Assembly: GCA_944989445.1 (NCBI GenBank)
Contig: CALYLW010000697.1
Coordinates: forward strand, 62,001-126,000
Direction: 5' to 3'
DNA length: 64,000 nucleotides
Source: Ampullaceana balthica
Taxonomy: Eukaryota; Mollusca; Gastropoda; Lymnaeidae
A model generated the notes under the pieces. It was not told the DNA's origin and ran no database searches. It saw only the letters and a list, made by a program, of their open reading frames with translations. This document shows, piece by piece, positions 1-11,304 of this stretch (its first letter is position 1; every line of letters starts with the position of its first letter). The translations under genes were made by a program, and so were the position numbers.

Positions 1-498
1 TAGAATATTGAAAAAGAAAGTTGTTGTTGTTTTAAACTTAGATAATTGTTAAGATATGTGTAATGAGTTGGGTAGTAAAGGTATATTTATTATAATATCA
101 ATAATCATGAAATTAAATGTCCTTGCAATTATTTTTAAAAATACCCCGTTTGAACCTTGACTATTAACTGTTGGATTAGAGACTTCTTCAAATTAAAAAC
201 AAAATTTTATTTTTTAAAGCATTCTTATTCGTGTTATTTGGTGCAACTCGACATGTTTTAAAGACTTTTTATTCTACTTAGATTTCATACATTTGTACCT
301 ACTAAACAAAAGAGTTTTGCAAGATTACATTTTGCGGAGATCCTAACTTTTTTTTTGTTTGTTCGTTTTTACAGCCATTTTTGAAAAAAGCATTTTTCAA
401 TTCAAAATGTACATGGCTTCCTTTATTTCTCTGATGTTCAGTAATCTCGATCTTGTTCCTAAATTAAAAACCTGATTAATTAAGATAAAACTATATAT
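1..498. other. AT-rich non-coding stretch
   Basis: No gene, RNA or clear repeat seen. The sequence is AT-rich with homopolymer runs and short open frames only. Confidence 0.5.
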
Positions 499-600
499 AT
501 ATGGTATGGCATCCGTCCGTCCTCATGGAATGATGACGTCTACTCCTGCTCCTCTGCCCCCCCCCCTTTCCCCTTTCTCCTGGCTCTTCTCTCTTTACTC
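499..600 (-). mobile_element. 3' tail of a non-LTR retrotransposon (fragment)
   Basis: Read on the minus strand this matches the end of the LINE tail inserted at 9173-9395. Both have a purine-rich run, then AGAGGAGCAGGAG, then a CCATGAGGA...GGATGCCAT end. Here the tail runs into an (AT)n tract at about 490-500. Only the terminal ~100 bp is visible, so this is a strongly 5'-truncated copy. The family is not assigned. Confidence 0.6.
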
Positions 601-620
601 CTATTTTGTCGTGGTCAAAC

Positions 621-2388
621 AATGTAATTTTAGAATTCTAAACACATTTTTTTTTGGTGTAAATTAGTGAGAAATTAGACATCGTAGTTTTTGAATAGTG
701 ATAAAATTATAAGCAGGGATTATATCAATATCACTTTCAATGGGTTGAAAAACAAAAGAAGTTCAGCGTGTATGATTTTGTTTAAAAATTTTGTTGACGG
801 TAGAAGGGTGACAAATATGTCCCAAAAAAGAACATTATATTTTATGATTGGAAACAACCGCAGGAAATTTTTCGAAATTTAATTTTTTTTTAGCATCAAA
901 ATTAGTCCACTTTCAAGTCAGCCCTTATAGAGGAACCCACAAGGCGAACGGTGGCAAGAATGACCCTAGGAAGCATAGAGACGTACCATGTGATATAAAC
1001 CTCAGACAGCATAAATGAAAAGAACTTTAAAAAATACTGACTTAAGTTTGTACTGAGTGGCGTGTTTTGACGAAGGACCCAAGTTTCTCAAGCAACCAAA
1101 AGAATAAATTATCATGATGTAATATTTATTGGTATATTTTTTTACATTTTATTTTTTGTTTACTGTTATTCTCTGTTTAAAAACAAACATTATAATTTGA
1201 TTCTAGCTGCGTCATAGAGAATACGGCAAGAAAAAAATCTTGTAATGTGACTAGTTTCCCAACTATTAAAAAAGAAAAATAATAATTTCCCATTGTGATG
1301 AACAAATGTCGTGTATGTCGCAAATATATATCTGATTGTATATTGAATAATGGGTGATATTCAGATAATATGTCATTCAAGCGTATAGTAAATTACGTTC
1401 AAACATTAATCTTGCCTGGGTAATTCACTGTAATTTACAGTAATTTACAGTAGTTTTCATTTGCTCCGAGCTTATATTCTAATAGCCTTAAAACTGCTTC
1501 TGCGTATATCGAGTAATGTGTAAAATATTCTAAAGGCACCAAGTGTTTGAAATATTTTGAAATATCAACGAGCTTACCTAGGTGTGAGAGGCTGGAAGCT
1601 TCGATTGCTAGTTGTTAGAGGATAGACAACCATCGGTGTTTATATAGTCTAGTTCCTCCACTCAGTTTTTATGACTAAAACAATGTAAGTGTATGAACTT
1701 GGCGATGCGTGGACATTCCTCGGCATCAACTTATCAAATCACTAGTAGGGATGGCAAGCTTGTCAGTGGGCAGTATACAATCCATAGTGGCGTAAGCCCG
1801 CTGGTTGCTTCCATGAAAATGGATCAGTTTGTAAAATTTTATGATAGGTCACAGGGTGTAATTGTTAAATTAATAACTTGTTTTGCCTCGCGTAAATGTG
1901 GATGTGAACATATTTACTGTCAGCGAGGTGTGTAATTTGGCAACTGTTGAGAAGAGAAACAAAACAAAACAAAACTACTTGTTAGTCGCAGCTGATTGGA
2001 CGTTCTACTTTGTGAACTGTCCCATTGCTGCTTAACGGCTTAACATTGAAACACGTCGGTTTTTAAAGTTCACCTGATTAAAACATATCCGTTGAATATT
2101 AGTGATATTGACTCAATGTGCTAATAAAAAAGACACAAAAAAATATGAAGGTGTAAGGCATATGGAGCATAATTTTTTTAATAAAGATGTCTGTTTCTTA
2201 TTTGTATTAATGTCCATCATTAAATTTGCCATTGTTGGCAAGATAGGACAAAAATTAAATAAATAAAACTTTATGAAAATTCATACAAAAATGTGATATG
2301 AAAATGTACTAAAAATATACAATCAATTCACCCGCTTACTTCTGTCATTTTTTAAAGTGTGAAGAGTTCGTGATCTTAATGTTCTTTG
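621..2388. other. unassigned intergenic sequence
   Basis: I see no supported gene. Two open frames of 63 and 80 codons (691-882, 1693-1935) lack recognisable domains, splice context or codon structure and are most likely chance. No tandem repeat of note. Confidence 0.5.
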
Positions 2389-2396
2389 CTCTAAGT

Positions 2397-2596
2397 CGGG
2401 GGTCTCCAAACTACGGCCCGCGTGGCCCTCTCATACGGGCCCTGGAGACCTTTAAATTTCCACAACAAAAAAAAAGAAGATTTTTTTTTACCTGTAGTTT
2501 ACCACAAAACTTAGTAGTTGGGGGTTAGTAGTCGGCCCCCAAACTTCTGTTTGACAGTTAATGCGGCCCTTCGGCAGAAAATTTTGGAGACCCCTG
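2397..2596. mobile_element. short hAT-like MITE (CRGGGGTCTCCAAA ends)
   Basis: A 200-bp element with terminal inverted repeats CGGGGGTCTCCAAA (left) and TTTTGGAGACCCCTG (right). It is flanked by a perfect 8-bp target duplication CTCTAAGT (2389-2396 and 2597-2604). The interior carries GGCCCGCGTGGCC-type sequence and has no coding capacity. The 8-bp duplication fits hAT-superfamily transposition. A second copy in the opposite orientation lies at 21020-21214. Confidence 0.8.
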
Positions 2597-2699
2597 CTCT
2601 AAGTAATGCGCATCGCAGTATCACTAATTTTATTCAATCATGATTGCTATCAATGGGAGCGTAACAAAAGCGTAAAAATATGCACTTTTCCAACGTTTT

Positions 2700-2895
2700 G
2701 TTTTCCTGTAATACGTCATCACAGTATTTGTCCAGTATTACATCATTATTTTAGTTGTCTGGTCATACGTCGTTAATATATTTGTCCAATCATAGTTTTT
2801 TATTCGTCCAATTATATAGGTCATTGGTGTGTCTGACCAGCCATACGTCATTATTATAATTGAATAGTCATACGTCGCCATTGTATTCGTCTTGG
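2700..2895. repeat. degenerate tandem repeat (~40 bp)
   Basis: The words ATACGTC, TTTGTCCA and GTCATACGTC recur at irregular ~40-bp spacing, for example around 2710, 2765, 2845 and 2868. This looks like an old, diverged minisatellite. The exact unit cannot be fixed by eye. Confidence 0.4.
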
Positions 2896-3303
2896 CAACC
2901 GGCATCTTTGTGTTTCATCCGTCAAAATTAAGAGTCTACTTTTGACACTCAGGGTTCACTCAAATACTTTCATGATCAGATGACAGTTTTAAAAAATACT
3001 TGAAGTTTATTACATTGTGTACATGGACTCATGGAATTCGTGGCAGGATTAACTCGCAAATAAAGTGGAGGAAAACACATCCACAATAGCGCAACGCAGC
3101 AGTCCCTAGTGTGAAACGCTCAAGACAAACAACACAGAAGAAGATCAAAGACAAGGAGACTTTGTGTTTCAGATGAGCCAGAAAGAGCTGGAAACAAGCG
3201 CGAAGAACTAAAAATACTAGTCAATGGCGTGGTTTGACAGGGGCCCCCTGTTCCTCGGCTTCATGGTGTGTTCAAACAATCTTCCTATACCACTATCCCT
3301 AAC

Positions 3304-3389
3304 GACAAATATCATCTTATCTGAGCATGCTTATGTTTCTTGGTCCGACAAATATCATCTTATCTGAGCATGCTTATGTTTCTTGGTCC
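3304..3389. repeat. 43-bp direct duplication
   Basis: Two adjacent identical copies of a 43-bp segment starting GACAAATATCATC and ending TTCTTGGTCC. The identity suggests a recent local duplication. No gene is involved. Confidence 0.85.
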
Positions 3390-3559
3390 AATGACGGGTT
3401 GTCTGTCGAAGTCTCTCTGGTACCCAGATTTTGTTCAAGACATGAGGAGTCACTATTTACTAATGATCCCTACATGTGGAAGAAAATCAGAAGCCCCGAG
3501 CCAAGTGCTCTTCATGGGTCTTCCCGGAATACCCTCTCAGCTATCTGGCCCCCAAAGGG

Positions 3560-3780
3560 ACCTAACAGCTGAGAACCGTAGCGATCGATTCTGAAGCGGC
3601 CACCTGGGCATCCAGGACATAGAGTCGAAAATGCCTCCCACTAAAGAGGGGCGCAGGAAACTGAATAGCGTCTGCCGATGACGGCAAGGAGGGGTGCAAT
3701 TCCCTACTACGACCCGCTACCACTTTGGCGCCATCCCGGCAAAGCACACGAGTCTCAATGGTTAGGACCGTCAATCATCA
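3560..3780 (-). mobile_element. probable LINE 3' untranslated region
   Basis: This continues directly from the LINE ORF end at 3781 on the minus strand. A ~36-bp piece (GCCGTCATCGGCAGACG... CTATTCAGTTTCCTGCGCCCC) recurs on the plus strand at about 4690-4745, so the sequence is dispersed. A 70-codon open frame overlaps it but resembles nothing I know. Confidence 0.45.
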
Positions 3781-3976
3781 TCATCGCCCTTCGTCCCATC
3801 TGGGACATAGGCCACGAACAAAGGTTCTCCAGGCATCCCGGTCCTGCGCCAATCTTTCTATCTGCCCTCAGCTGTGCCCACTCATTTTGGTGTCTGCCAT
3901 CAGTTCCCTTTTCCAGGTCATTTTGGGACGACCTCTTTTTCTCTTGCCTGGGGGGTTCCATGTGAGGGCTTGTCTC
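3781..3976 (-). pseudogene. non-LTR retrotransposon ORF2 C-terminus, broken
   Basis: On the minus strand one frame encodes the typical end of a LINE reverse-transcriptase protein. [17 protein letters not shown] block (around 3940-3895) is followed by QIERLAQDRDAWRTFVRGL and a terminal CPRWDEG-type end with stop at 3781. The tryptophan codon expected between the two blocks is a TGA stop (HS*GQIERLAQ), so the copy is dead. The GRPK-x-TW block and DRDAW block are characteristic of invertebrate non-LTR elements; I do not assign a clade. The downstream sequence to about 3560 on the minus strand is probably its 3' UTR. Confidence 0.75.
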
Positions 3977-4149
3977 ACAATGCTGGACCGTTACTATTTA
4001 CTAAATATTTCTTATGAGAAAATTTGTTGTTTTTGTTTTTTCGAACATGTGTGCCACTAACTTTAACTAAAATATTTAAACATTGATCCATTCCTGCATT
4101 TAACTACCTTCTGCTGACCACTGTCGCAACTTTAACTCAAAAGTAATGA

Positions 4150-4358
4150 CTGCGGCTGGATAGCGAAGTCAATAGTCCGCACGCCTCACAAGCTGGTCGA
4201 GCCCACGTTAAAGCCCCAATAAAAATGTTGATGAATGAATATCGCTAAAAAGTCCTCCGCTGACTTGGAGAGGAGATGGGCGCCTCCAAGGTCTACCAAG
4301 GCCCGAGAAAGTTCTAATGGAAACACGAGGACCCCAACGATCACGAGGTTATGGGACA
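4150..4358 (+). mobile_element. tRNA-derived SINE, family A (copy 1)
   Basis: Starts with a GCGGCTGGATAGCGAAGTCAA head (A-box-like) and a CTGGTCGAGCCC B-box-like stretch. A body follows with CCGCTGACTTGGAGAGG and GTTCTAATGGAAACA, ending at GGTTATGGGAC. An inverted, clearly homologous copy is at 55223-55446, which has a fuller GGGATCGAGCC B box. The head is typical of a tRNA-derived SINE; the parental tRNA is not determined. Confidence 0.7.
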
Positions 4359-4795
4359 CACACACACAAATGACTTTAAGAAATAAGAAGAATTAACGTC
4401 GCTTTTTTTCATATAAATCATAATTCCAGTATTTATTTTAGAATGATGCAAACAATTATTTTATAGGATGTGACTTGAACTCCACATTTTCTTGTCGATT
4501 CAATTATTAAAGATAATGCGCTAAATTTTCAGGTTTTGTATTTATATTTAGGTCGGGAGAGCAGTCGTATTATTACCTCTTCATTTTAATAATCAGGGGC
4601 CAAACTATATACCTCTATGTTTTATTTGTTCCACGTTTTTACCGCCTTGTAGAAAAGCACAGACTAGCTTGATTGTGTGTCAACAAATGAGCCGTCATCG
4701 GCAGACGTTTTGAAAACCGCTATTCAGTTTCCTGCGCCCCTCTCGCCCCTTTTCATTAAAAAAAAATATTTCATTTGATTTATTATATTTCATTT

Positions 4796-5190
4796 CATAG
4801 CCTTAAGGCCCTATAATATCCAGAGTTCCCCTGGCCACCACAGGGTATATCATAGCCTTGAGACCCTACAATATCCAGAGGTTCCCTGGCCACCACAGGG
4901 TATATCATAGCCTTGAGACCCTACAATATCCAGAGGTCCCCTGGCCACCACAGGGTATACCATAGCCTTGAGACCCTACAATATCCAGAGGTCACCTGGC
5001 CACCACAGGATATATCATAGCATTAAAGCCCTGCAATATCCAGAGGTCCCCTGGCCACCGCAGGGTATATCATAGCCTTAATTAAGGTCCTACAATATCC
5101 AGAGGTCCCCTGGCCACCGCAGGGTATATCATAGCCATGAGACCCTACAATATCAAGAGGTTCCCTGGCCACCGCAGGGTATATTCCGTT
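4796..5190 (+). repeat. 55-bp minisatellite, ~7 copies
   Basis: The unit begins at CATAGCCTTGAGACCC and includes AATATCCAGAGGTCCC, then CTGGCCACCACAGGGTATAT. Copies start near 4796, 4851, 4906, 4961, 5016, 5071 and 5131; the sixth carries a 5-bp insertion (TTAATTAAGG). An open frame on the minus strand across it is a by-product of the repetition. Confidence 0.9.
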
Positions 5191-5191
5191 T

Positions 5192-5881
5192 GATTTCCTT
5201 TTTTCTGTCACGTATACAATAGACTTGTAAGACGAATACAAAACTGAATTTAACTCTGGGCCTCAATATCCAATTAATAAAAAATGTACTATTTTTTTTT
5301 CCTTTTCACAAAAACTGTTGTTGTTTTTTTAAATATTCTTTCCACTCATTTTCTTTATAACAACATCCAACGTAATCCACGCACAATTGCTTGAGAAGCA
5401 CTGAATCATAAAAATTTAATAAAAATTATGATAAACATTAATAAATTACTGATAATTCTTTGACGACTTCAGCTGGACATTAATTGGCGCCAATCCCCAG
5501 CAACCAGGCGACAGCTGCTCACGTTGTGTTGATGTCAATGAGTTGGTTTTATCATGTAGTAAAGTGCAGTCATCAGCTACAACACGTTTTGTTTATCTTA
5601 TCTAATGATTGTCAAACAGTGTTAGCGGTGCATAATTTAGTTTTAAATGTCTATTTTGCCGTCACTTCATGATAAATGTATTTTCTTAAAGTTCCTTCAC
5701 AAGTTATTTATTATTAATTCTGTTTTTTTTGGGCGAACAATTTTTTTAGCTTGTTATGAGAATGGGAGATATTTTCCTGCGTGAATCCTGACAACAAATA
5801 TTACATCGCTTAAAATTAACAAGGTAAGTTCGGAGCTGCACACCCCTTTAGTGGCCCATTCAGTATTTTGAATATCTAAAC
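5192..5881. other. unassigned sequence
   Basis: AT-rich with no supported gene. A 62-codon open frame at 5484-5672 has no recognisable features. Confidence 0.45.
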
Positions 5882-6577
5882 CAACGTTGGCCAAACTGCG
5901 GCTCGCGAGCCGCATGCGGCTAATCTGTGTTCACATTGCGGTTCGCGAACAATTAGTGAAATGATAAATTTTCGTTTGAAATTTATAATATGAAAAATAA
6001 ATGAAAATTTTTAAACAATCTTGACTGACACAAATTTTAAAAAATGCTGATTGTTTCTGATTGAAGTGACGAAATGAAAATACAAAAAGAAAAATTGAAT
6101 TTTTCTACCAGAATGGGAAGAGGACTTAGTATATATGGATAAAGACGGAAAGCCAATTTACCTAATATGCCAAACACCGCTAGTAAATTAAAAAGTTAGC
6201 AATTTTAAATTATCAAGATTCACCACGAAAAAGTCATGAAGAAATAGCATCGCCATATTGCCTATATCCACTGCAATCTGAATTATGAAGAAAAAGCAAG
6301 ATTGCTGAGTAAAAGTATGGAATGTGTGAATTTGTGTGATCAGTAGACCCTACTTTCTGTTTTCAGCAAAGGCTCACTTCAAATGAGGCAAGTTATTTCA
6401 TCGCTTGGAACATTTTTCGTGCTAAACGACCTTTAAAATGAAGAAAATCGAGGATTAATAATAATAAATAAATATTATATTCAAATAACTGCAGACTTTG
6501 GCGACTGATAGTCACATAGTACTTCAATGCGACTCTAAACACATGGCTCTCATTTACTACATGTTTGGCCATCCCTG
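5882..6577 (+). mobile_element. hAT-type transposon remnant with broken transposase N-terminus
   Basis: A 696-bp element ending in CAACGTTGGCCAAACT (left) and ATGTTTGGCCATCCCTG (right), flanked by a perfect 8-bp duplication ATCTAAAC (5874-5881, 6578-6585). The interior plus strand around 6110-6290 still reads EWEEDLVYMDKDGKPIYLIC followed by stops. That resembles the N-terminal zinc-finger (CxxC) region of hAT transposases of the SPIN/GTF2IRD2-like type. The rest of the transposase is missing, so this is an internally deleted, non-autonomous copy. Confidence 0.75.
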
Positions 6578-6799
6578 ATCTAAACTAAAACAGGGAAGGA
6601 CATAAAAGAGTGAGTGTGTTAAGTGAACGTCATACGTGTAAACAATCTTCCAATAGCACTTAAAATTAATTTTGCTTAACGTTTTTTTTTGTAATTTTTA
6701 AATTTTTTTAATTGGTTGAACAAACAAACTCTTTGTCGGCAAACTATTTGATACTGTCTGGTTATTTAGCTATTCCATATTATTATGTATTCAAATATT

Positions 6800-7305
6800 T
6801 AAAGTAAGGTAAAGAAACATTAAATAAAATAATGTAAAAAAATCTTTTTTCAAAAAGTACACGCTTTTATTTACATATAGAAAGTGCACTAAAAAGAAGA
6901 AAATAAAATTGTTCTATGAAAACAGGTGAAATCGGTGAACCTATCTACTGCACATAAAAGCGTGGGGCGCCCATCACAAATCATTTCTCATTGCAACTAT
7001 TCTCTTACATATAGATAAATATTTCTAATTAATGTGATAGTAGCATGTATATGATCAAAGTTGTGAAACTTTCACTGTTTATTAATATTCATACAAATTT
7101 GTTTTTATGTTTCGCAGCCTTGTACACGATAGAGAGTTGTGATGAACACCCCACGCTTTTATGTGCAGTAGATAGGTTCACCGATTTCACCTGTTTTCAT
7201 AGAAAAATTTTATTTTCTTCTTTTTAGTGCACTTTCTATATGTAAATAAAAGCGTGTACTTTTTAAAAATAGACTTTTTTGCATTATTTTATTTTTTACT
7301 TTTTA
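6800..7305. mobile_element. foldback element / long inverted repeat
   Basis: Two arms of about 160-200 bp face each other (about 6800-6975 and 7142-7305) across a ~150-bp loop. Over 54 bp (CTATGAAAACAGGTGAAATC ... TACTGCACATAAAAGCGTGGGG) the arms match perfectly. Outside this they match with few differences through GTGCACTAAAAAGAAG and AAAAGCGTGTAC. The transcript of either strand would form a long hairpin. A fragment of the outer arm recurs near 7958-7990. No clear target duplication seen. Confidence 0.75.
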
Positions 7306-7754
7306 GTATCAACATTTTTTTAATTGATTTTTCGACCTTATCAATTCAATTTAATTAGTTAAACTTCATTGTCAATAACTTAAATGTGATAGTGGTAAAA
7401 AGAAAGATTATTCATTACAAATTTATGTATAATACAAAAAAAAACATTATCCCTAACTGAAAATTGAACCTCGTACCCCCATGTCGGCAATCGATCATGC
7501 TTATATTTCGGCCAGCAAGACTTGATGCTGAAAGTACATTTTAAAGTTATAATAATTGTATCCCTCTAGGGCGAATTGAGGCATGGTTCATTGACGCGAG
7601 TGATAAAAACTCTTTACAATTCACGTCTGAAGCCCACACATCTTTTTTTACCTCTATTTTTTTATACCAAACACCTCATAAGCGCCAGCCCAACGTTTTA
7701 TACCACGGTGATGTGTTCATGTGGTGAACTCATGGATGTCAACAAAGCAGACGG

Positions 7755-7915
7755 GTACCGGTGCTTATATAAAGATAAACTAAAAATGCAATAATTTAAA
7801 TACGGTACATTCGATCGATCTGAAATATTGATACAATGCATTGTCATCCAAGATCTATCTGTGGTAAAATTTTGAGATCTCTAGGACCATCAGAATAGGT
7901 TTAATTTTACGTTTC
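7755..7915 (+). repeat. dispersed repeat shared with 33335-33480
   Basis: The stretch AAGATAAACTAAAAATGCAA through TCGATCGATCTGAAATATTGA and ATGCATTGTC matches the interior of the TIR element at 33016-33632. Here no terminal repeats are visible, so it is a fragment. Confidence 0.55.
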
Positions 7916-8150
7916 AAGATGTGAATGATGGATACAACATACAAACAGTGTGACTTAAATAAAAGCGTGTAAAAACGTACAGTTTTTTTTAATATAAATA
8001 AACAAACTATAACAATCGTATCGTATAAATTATTTTATTTATATAAAAAAATATTTGTATACAATTGACAACAATATTAACATACTGTAAGCTAATCTAA
8101 CTCTATTGATTCCTTGAACAAAATCTTTAGTGAAAATCTGTTTTTTAAAA

Positions 8151-8156
8151 TTTATT
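8151..8156 (-). promoter_or_regulatory. candidate polyadenylation signal
   Basis: AATAAA on the minus strand, about 200 nt downstream of the stop codon of the 95-aa secreted protein gene. It is the nearest canonical signal; the region is AT-rich, so a chance match is possible. Confidence 0.4.
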
Positions 8157-8351
8157 TCTGGTTAATTTGTTTTCCAATTTGAAAATATTTTTTGCCGTCA
8201 CACAAGGGATATTTTAAACGTTAATACAACATTTGTTAATTCATTCATTAACAACTAAACAAATTGTTTTAATTTCAAAATGCAGTTTTTAACATGTTTT
8301 AAATTTTTTAAATTAATAAACTATTGTAAAAAAGGATGAGTCCATTGAGGT

Positions 8352-8639
8352 CTATGCAGGGGTGCAGGGTACATCGATGTGCTCACAGATGACCGAGTGA
8401 AGCTTCTGGTAGTCGTCGTGGGTACAGCCCACCAGGGGGAGGAGGAGCTTGAAGGTCTCCAACGTGCCACAGGCGGTGGCCGGGTCACTGTTGGTGTTGG
8501 CCTGACTGCGGGCCGTTGTCTTGCAGGCGTTGGACGACAGGGTCTCGATGATGCACAGTACCTTGGCCTTGAGTGGATCCTGACACTGGACCGACAGAAC
8601 AAGCACCGACAGGAGAGCGAGGGCAACGAAGCACTTCAT
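8352..8639 (-). CDS. small secreted protein with one four-cysteine module
   Basis: Encodes 95 residues starting MKCFVALALLSVLVLS, a clear signal peptide (cleavage probably around residues 19-20). An upstream in-frame ATG would extend it to 126 codons. I prefer the internal start because the signal peptide begins there and a 3' splice site (ACCTTTAG) lies 26 nt upstream, at 8666-8667, implying a 5' UTR intron. The mature chain has six cysteines: C29, C39, C57, C72, C85 and C92. C39-x17-C57-x14-C72-x12-C85 matches the repeated module of the 384-aa protein at 25473-26627, including the C-T-x-x-D-Y-x-K-L segment after the third cysteine. No enzyme or toxin family is recognised. A secreted ligand or structural role is possible but unproven. 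GC is far higher than the flanks, consistent with real coding sequence. Confidence 0.85.
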   Translation of the reverse strand: MKCFVALALLSVLVLSVQCQDPLKAKVLCIIETLSSNACKTTARSQANTNSDPATACGTLETFKLLLPLVGCTHDDYQKLHSVICEHIDVPCTPA

Positions 8640-8665
8640 GGCTGTGGTTGTGTTTGGAGATGAGG

Positions 8666-8667
8666 CT
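8666..8667 (-). promoter_or_regulatory. 3' splice acceptor in 5' UTR
   Basis: Minus strand TTTCATTACCTTTAG precedes CCTCATCTCC and the ATG 26 nt later. It has a reasonable pyrimidine tract and AG. The upstream exon is not identified. Confidence 0.5.
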
Positions 8668-9057
8668 AAAGGTAATGAAATAAGTATACCACTATCAAGC
8701 ATGCAATTTATAATTTTAAAAAAAAACAGCATAGATCTTACGATACTTAGTTGTTTGTTTTTTTAAAGACATTCATTTCTATGTTCTCTTTTTTCCAGCC
8801 AGATTAATATTTAAATAATATTTGTTAGATTGTACGCACTGTGCAGCAGGAATGATTTTCTTTAATCAGAAGGAGGCAGAAAGTTAACAGGCCGACCATG
8901 AACTTAGAAGGATGGATGAGGGGGTGAAGGACGTTCAAGATGTGGCCGAGCTGGAAAGCAGAGGTCAGTGGATTGGTTGGATAGAAGAATTGCATTGAGC
9001 AGGCCGGACTTTTGAGACATTTTTAATAATTCACTTTAAAAATAATAATTATTATAG

Positions 9058-9721
9058 TAGGGCTGGTACTGATTTTAAAAATGTGTTCCATTAATCGGGA
9101 AAATTTAATCCATTAATTTCGATTAACTATGTTTTATATAACGCATATATAGATCCCATTAAGTCACGATTCTGCAAGAAAGACATGAGTCTGGCGCAGA
9201 TAGACCATAAAACGTGGGAGACCATTGCTGAGGAGCGCATCTCCTGGCGGGCTAAAGTACGCGAGGGCATTCAAGTCGCGGAAGCTTCCCTTACAGCCAG
9301 GAGCGAGGAGAAAAGGCCAGGAGAAAGGGGAAGGGGGTAGAGGAGCAGGAGGAAACGCCATCATCCCATGAGGATGTACGGATGCCATAGATAGATAAGT
9401 CACGATTCATTATTTCGCGAAATCGGTTAAGTCGAGATAATTCAATGACTCCCAAATTTTTTGACGTAACACAGCAAATTCGTTCTGCTATGCAAGAAAT
9501 AAGGAAGAAAAACATCTTTTTGCGTATGCACGTCTAAATAAATAATAATAATACAAGGGAAAAGCATGTAAGTAACAAAAAAATATCAATTATTAATAAA
9601 TTGGGAAAAAATGTTAGAAATATTTTTTAAAATTTTATTCGAATTTCAAACGATCAAATTATTTAAGATTAAAACTTTTAAGGATTAATCGATTAATTAA
9701 TCTTTAATTTCCGCAGCCATC
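9058..9721 (+). mobile_element. hAT element, TAGGGCTG family (copy 1), with nested LINE tail
   Basis: The left end TAGGGCTG and the right end TCTTTAATTTCCGCAGCCATC match the ends of the copies at 19279 and 62329, with the same TTAATCGATTAAT-rich subterminal sequence. Flanks are near-duplicated (TATTATAG 9050-9057, AATTATAG 9722-9729; 7/8). No transposase remnant is seen. A 223-bp LINE 3' end is inserted inside (9173-9395). Confidence 0.7.
9173..9395 (+). mobile_element. 5'-truncated non-LTR retrotransposon insertion
   Basis: Flanked by a perfect 13-bp target duplication TAAGTCACGATTC (9160-9172, 9396-9408) inside the hAT element. The plus strand encodes the end of a LINE protein: CKKDMSLAQIDHKTWETIAE, then ERISWRAKVREG (DR/ER-x2-W motif), then a charged tail to a stop near 9340. 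The 3' UTR ends GATGCCATAGATAGA. A homologous tail on the minus strand is at 499-600. Too short to be functional. Confidence 0.8.
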
Positions 9722-11304
9722 AATTATAGCTTAAGCCTTAAGCTTTTACATTGTTAACTTTTTTAGAAGAGTGCATGTATGTTGTTGTTTTTTTAATTAA
9801 GAATGAAAATACGCTAAACAGGCATATGAAAAGTGCGGTGGTGTTTTAATTACTGCTGAAATAGTAAACCACAAGAATTATTAAAGAGACACAGAACTAA
9901 TGTATCTGGTACAACACAAACGTTGACATTATACACAACACCACGTACTGTAAAGCGGAGCAGTATTTTGGAGAAAAAGTTGTACAAAGAAAAGATAAAG
10001 AAAAAATCTTTCTTGGATCACAATGAACTTCAAGATGTTATCATTATTTTTTTTTACAGTAAATTAACATTCATCTTTTTTTCTGGGACGACTGCGTGAC
10101 TACAAGTCAGGTTGCTGAAAGCGTTCTTTGCTGTAGAACTTACATCACTTACTTAAGATCTTAATGAGCAATGCATTACTGCCAGTTTTGCCAATATTAA
10201 TTTAACATATAAATTTTACATTTGCTTGAGTTTAGATTTCACATAAATTATGCTATGAACAAATTCAGATCTCTATTAAGTATATAGCAGTTGACGGTCT
10301 TATCTATTCAGTTTTGTCATTCTATTTCTTTTTCTTTACGCCAGTCTCCAGGTCGAAGTTTTTCACTTAACAGATCGGGACATTACAAGGACTAATACAT
10401 TTGTGTTTAAAGTCCACTTGAATCATTATAGAATACTATGACATGACATGTTCTAACTACGCTCCAGAGTTCAATGCCAAAGTGTGGCCAGACAATTGCA
10501 GTCCAATCAAAATGAAGACGTTTATCTTTCTTTCATATTTTTGTAACTTTTGTCTTCTTTATATAAAACATTTTTGAGAACAATTTTAGTCTGTTTTAAA
10601 ATAGTCCACACATTTTTTTCCACTTTAATCTCATTTTTTTGTTTCTGTTCATTTTATAAAAGTCAAAGATACCATAAAGTATAACTGTGAGAAATAACTC
10701 CGCTTAAAACGTTTAACCAATCGTCTCCCTTCATTTTTGTGAAATTACACATTTCGTAGAGTGCCTTTAAAAGGAGGGGTGAATTTTAATAACAAACTTA
10801 TCGTGCGCAACTTTTAATCGACAAATTATTTAAAGTTTAATTTATTTACTTTTGTCATTGCAATAATTGGTAAAAAATTAATTTGATTAGATTTTAAAAC
10901 AAAAAGATATTATATGTCGATCATATTTCACGAAGTTGTGTGACAGAATGTTTAAGTCTTGATATAAAACTGTTTGATCTATGAACTTATAACTCATTAT
11001 TATTCCCCATGTACGCATTACTTAATGGTTAAATTATAGTAAAATTACAATACTTTATATCTCAGCAATAGTCACTGTTGAAATTTATAACAAGATGAAC
11101 ATCTAAAATCTATAAGAATGTTATGGAACTTTGTGTTTTTATTTTAGAGAAAAAGTATTTGGAAAATGTTTTGATGATTTTGATGTGGGGACTTTGGAAA
11201 GCTCTCTCTATATATATATATCCTAACGAGTCTCAAAATCTGAAAGAGACGGAGTAATTTGTGTCAAACAAGTACTCATTGTTCCGAATGAATGCAAATG
11301 TTCA
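9722..11304. other. unassigned AT-rich sequence
   Basis: No supported gene, RNA or repeat was recognised between the hAT element and the 47-bp satellite. Confidence 0.5.

Noticed and set aside
8321..8663. Overlapping frames over the 95-aa gene on both strands
   Set aside because: Shadow frames of the GC-rich coding exon; only the minus frame at 8352-8639 has a signal peptide and the shared cysteine module.
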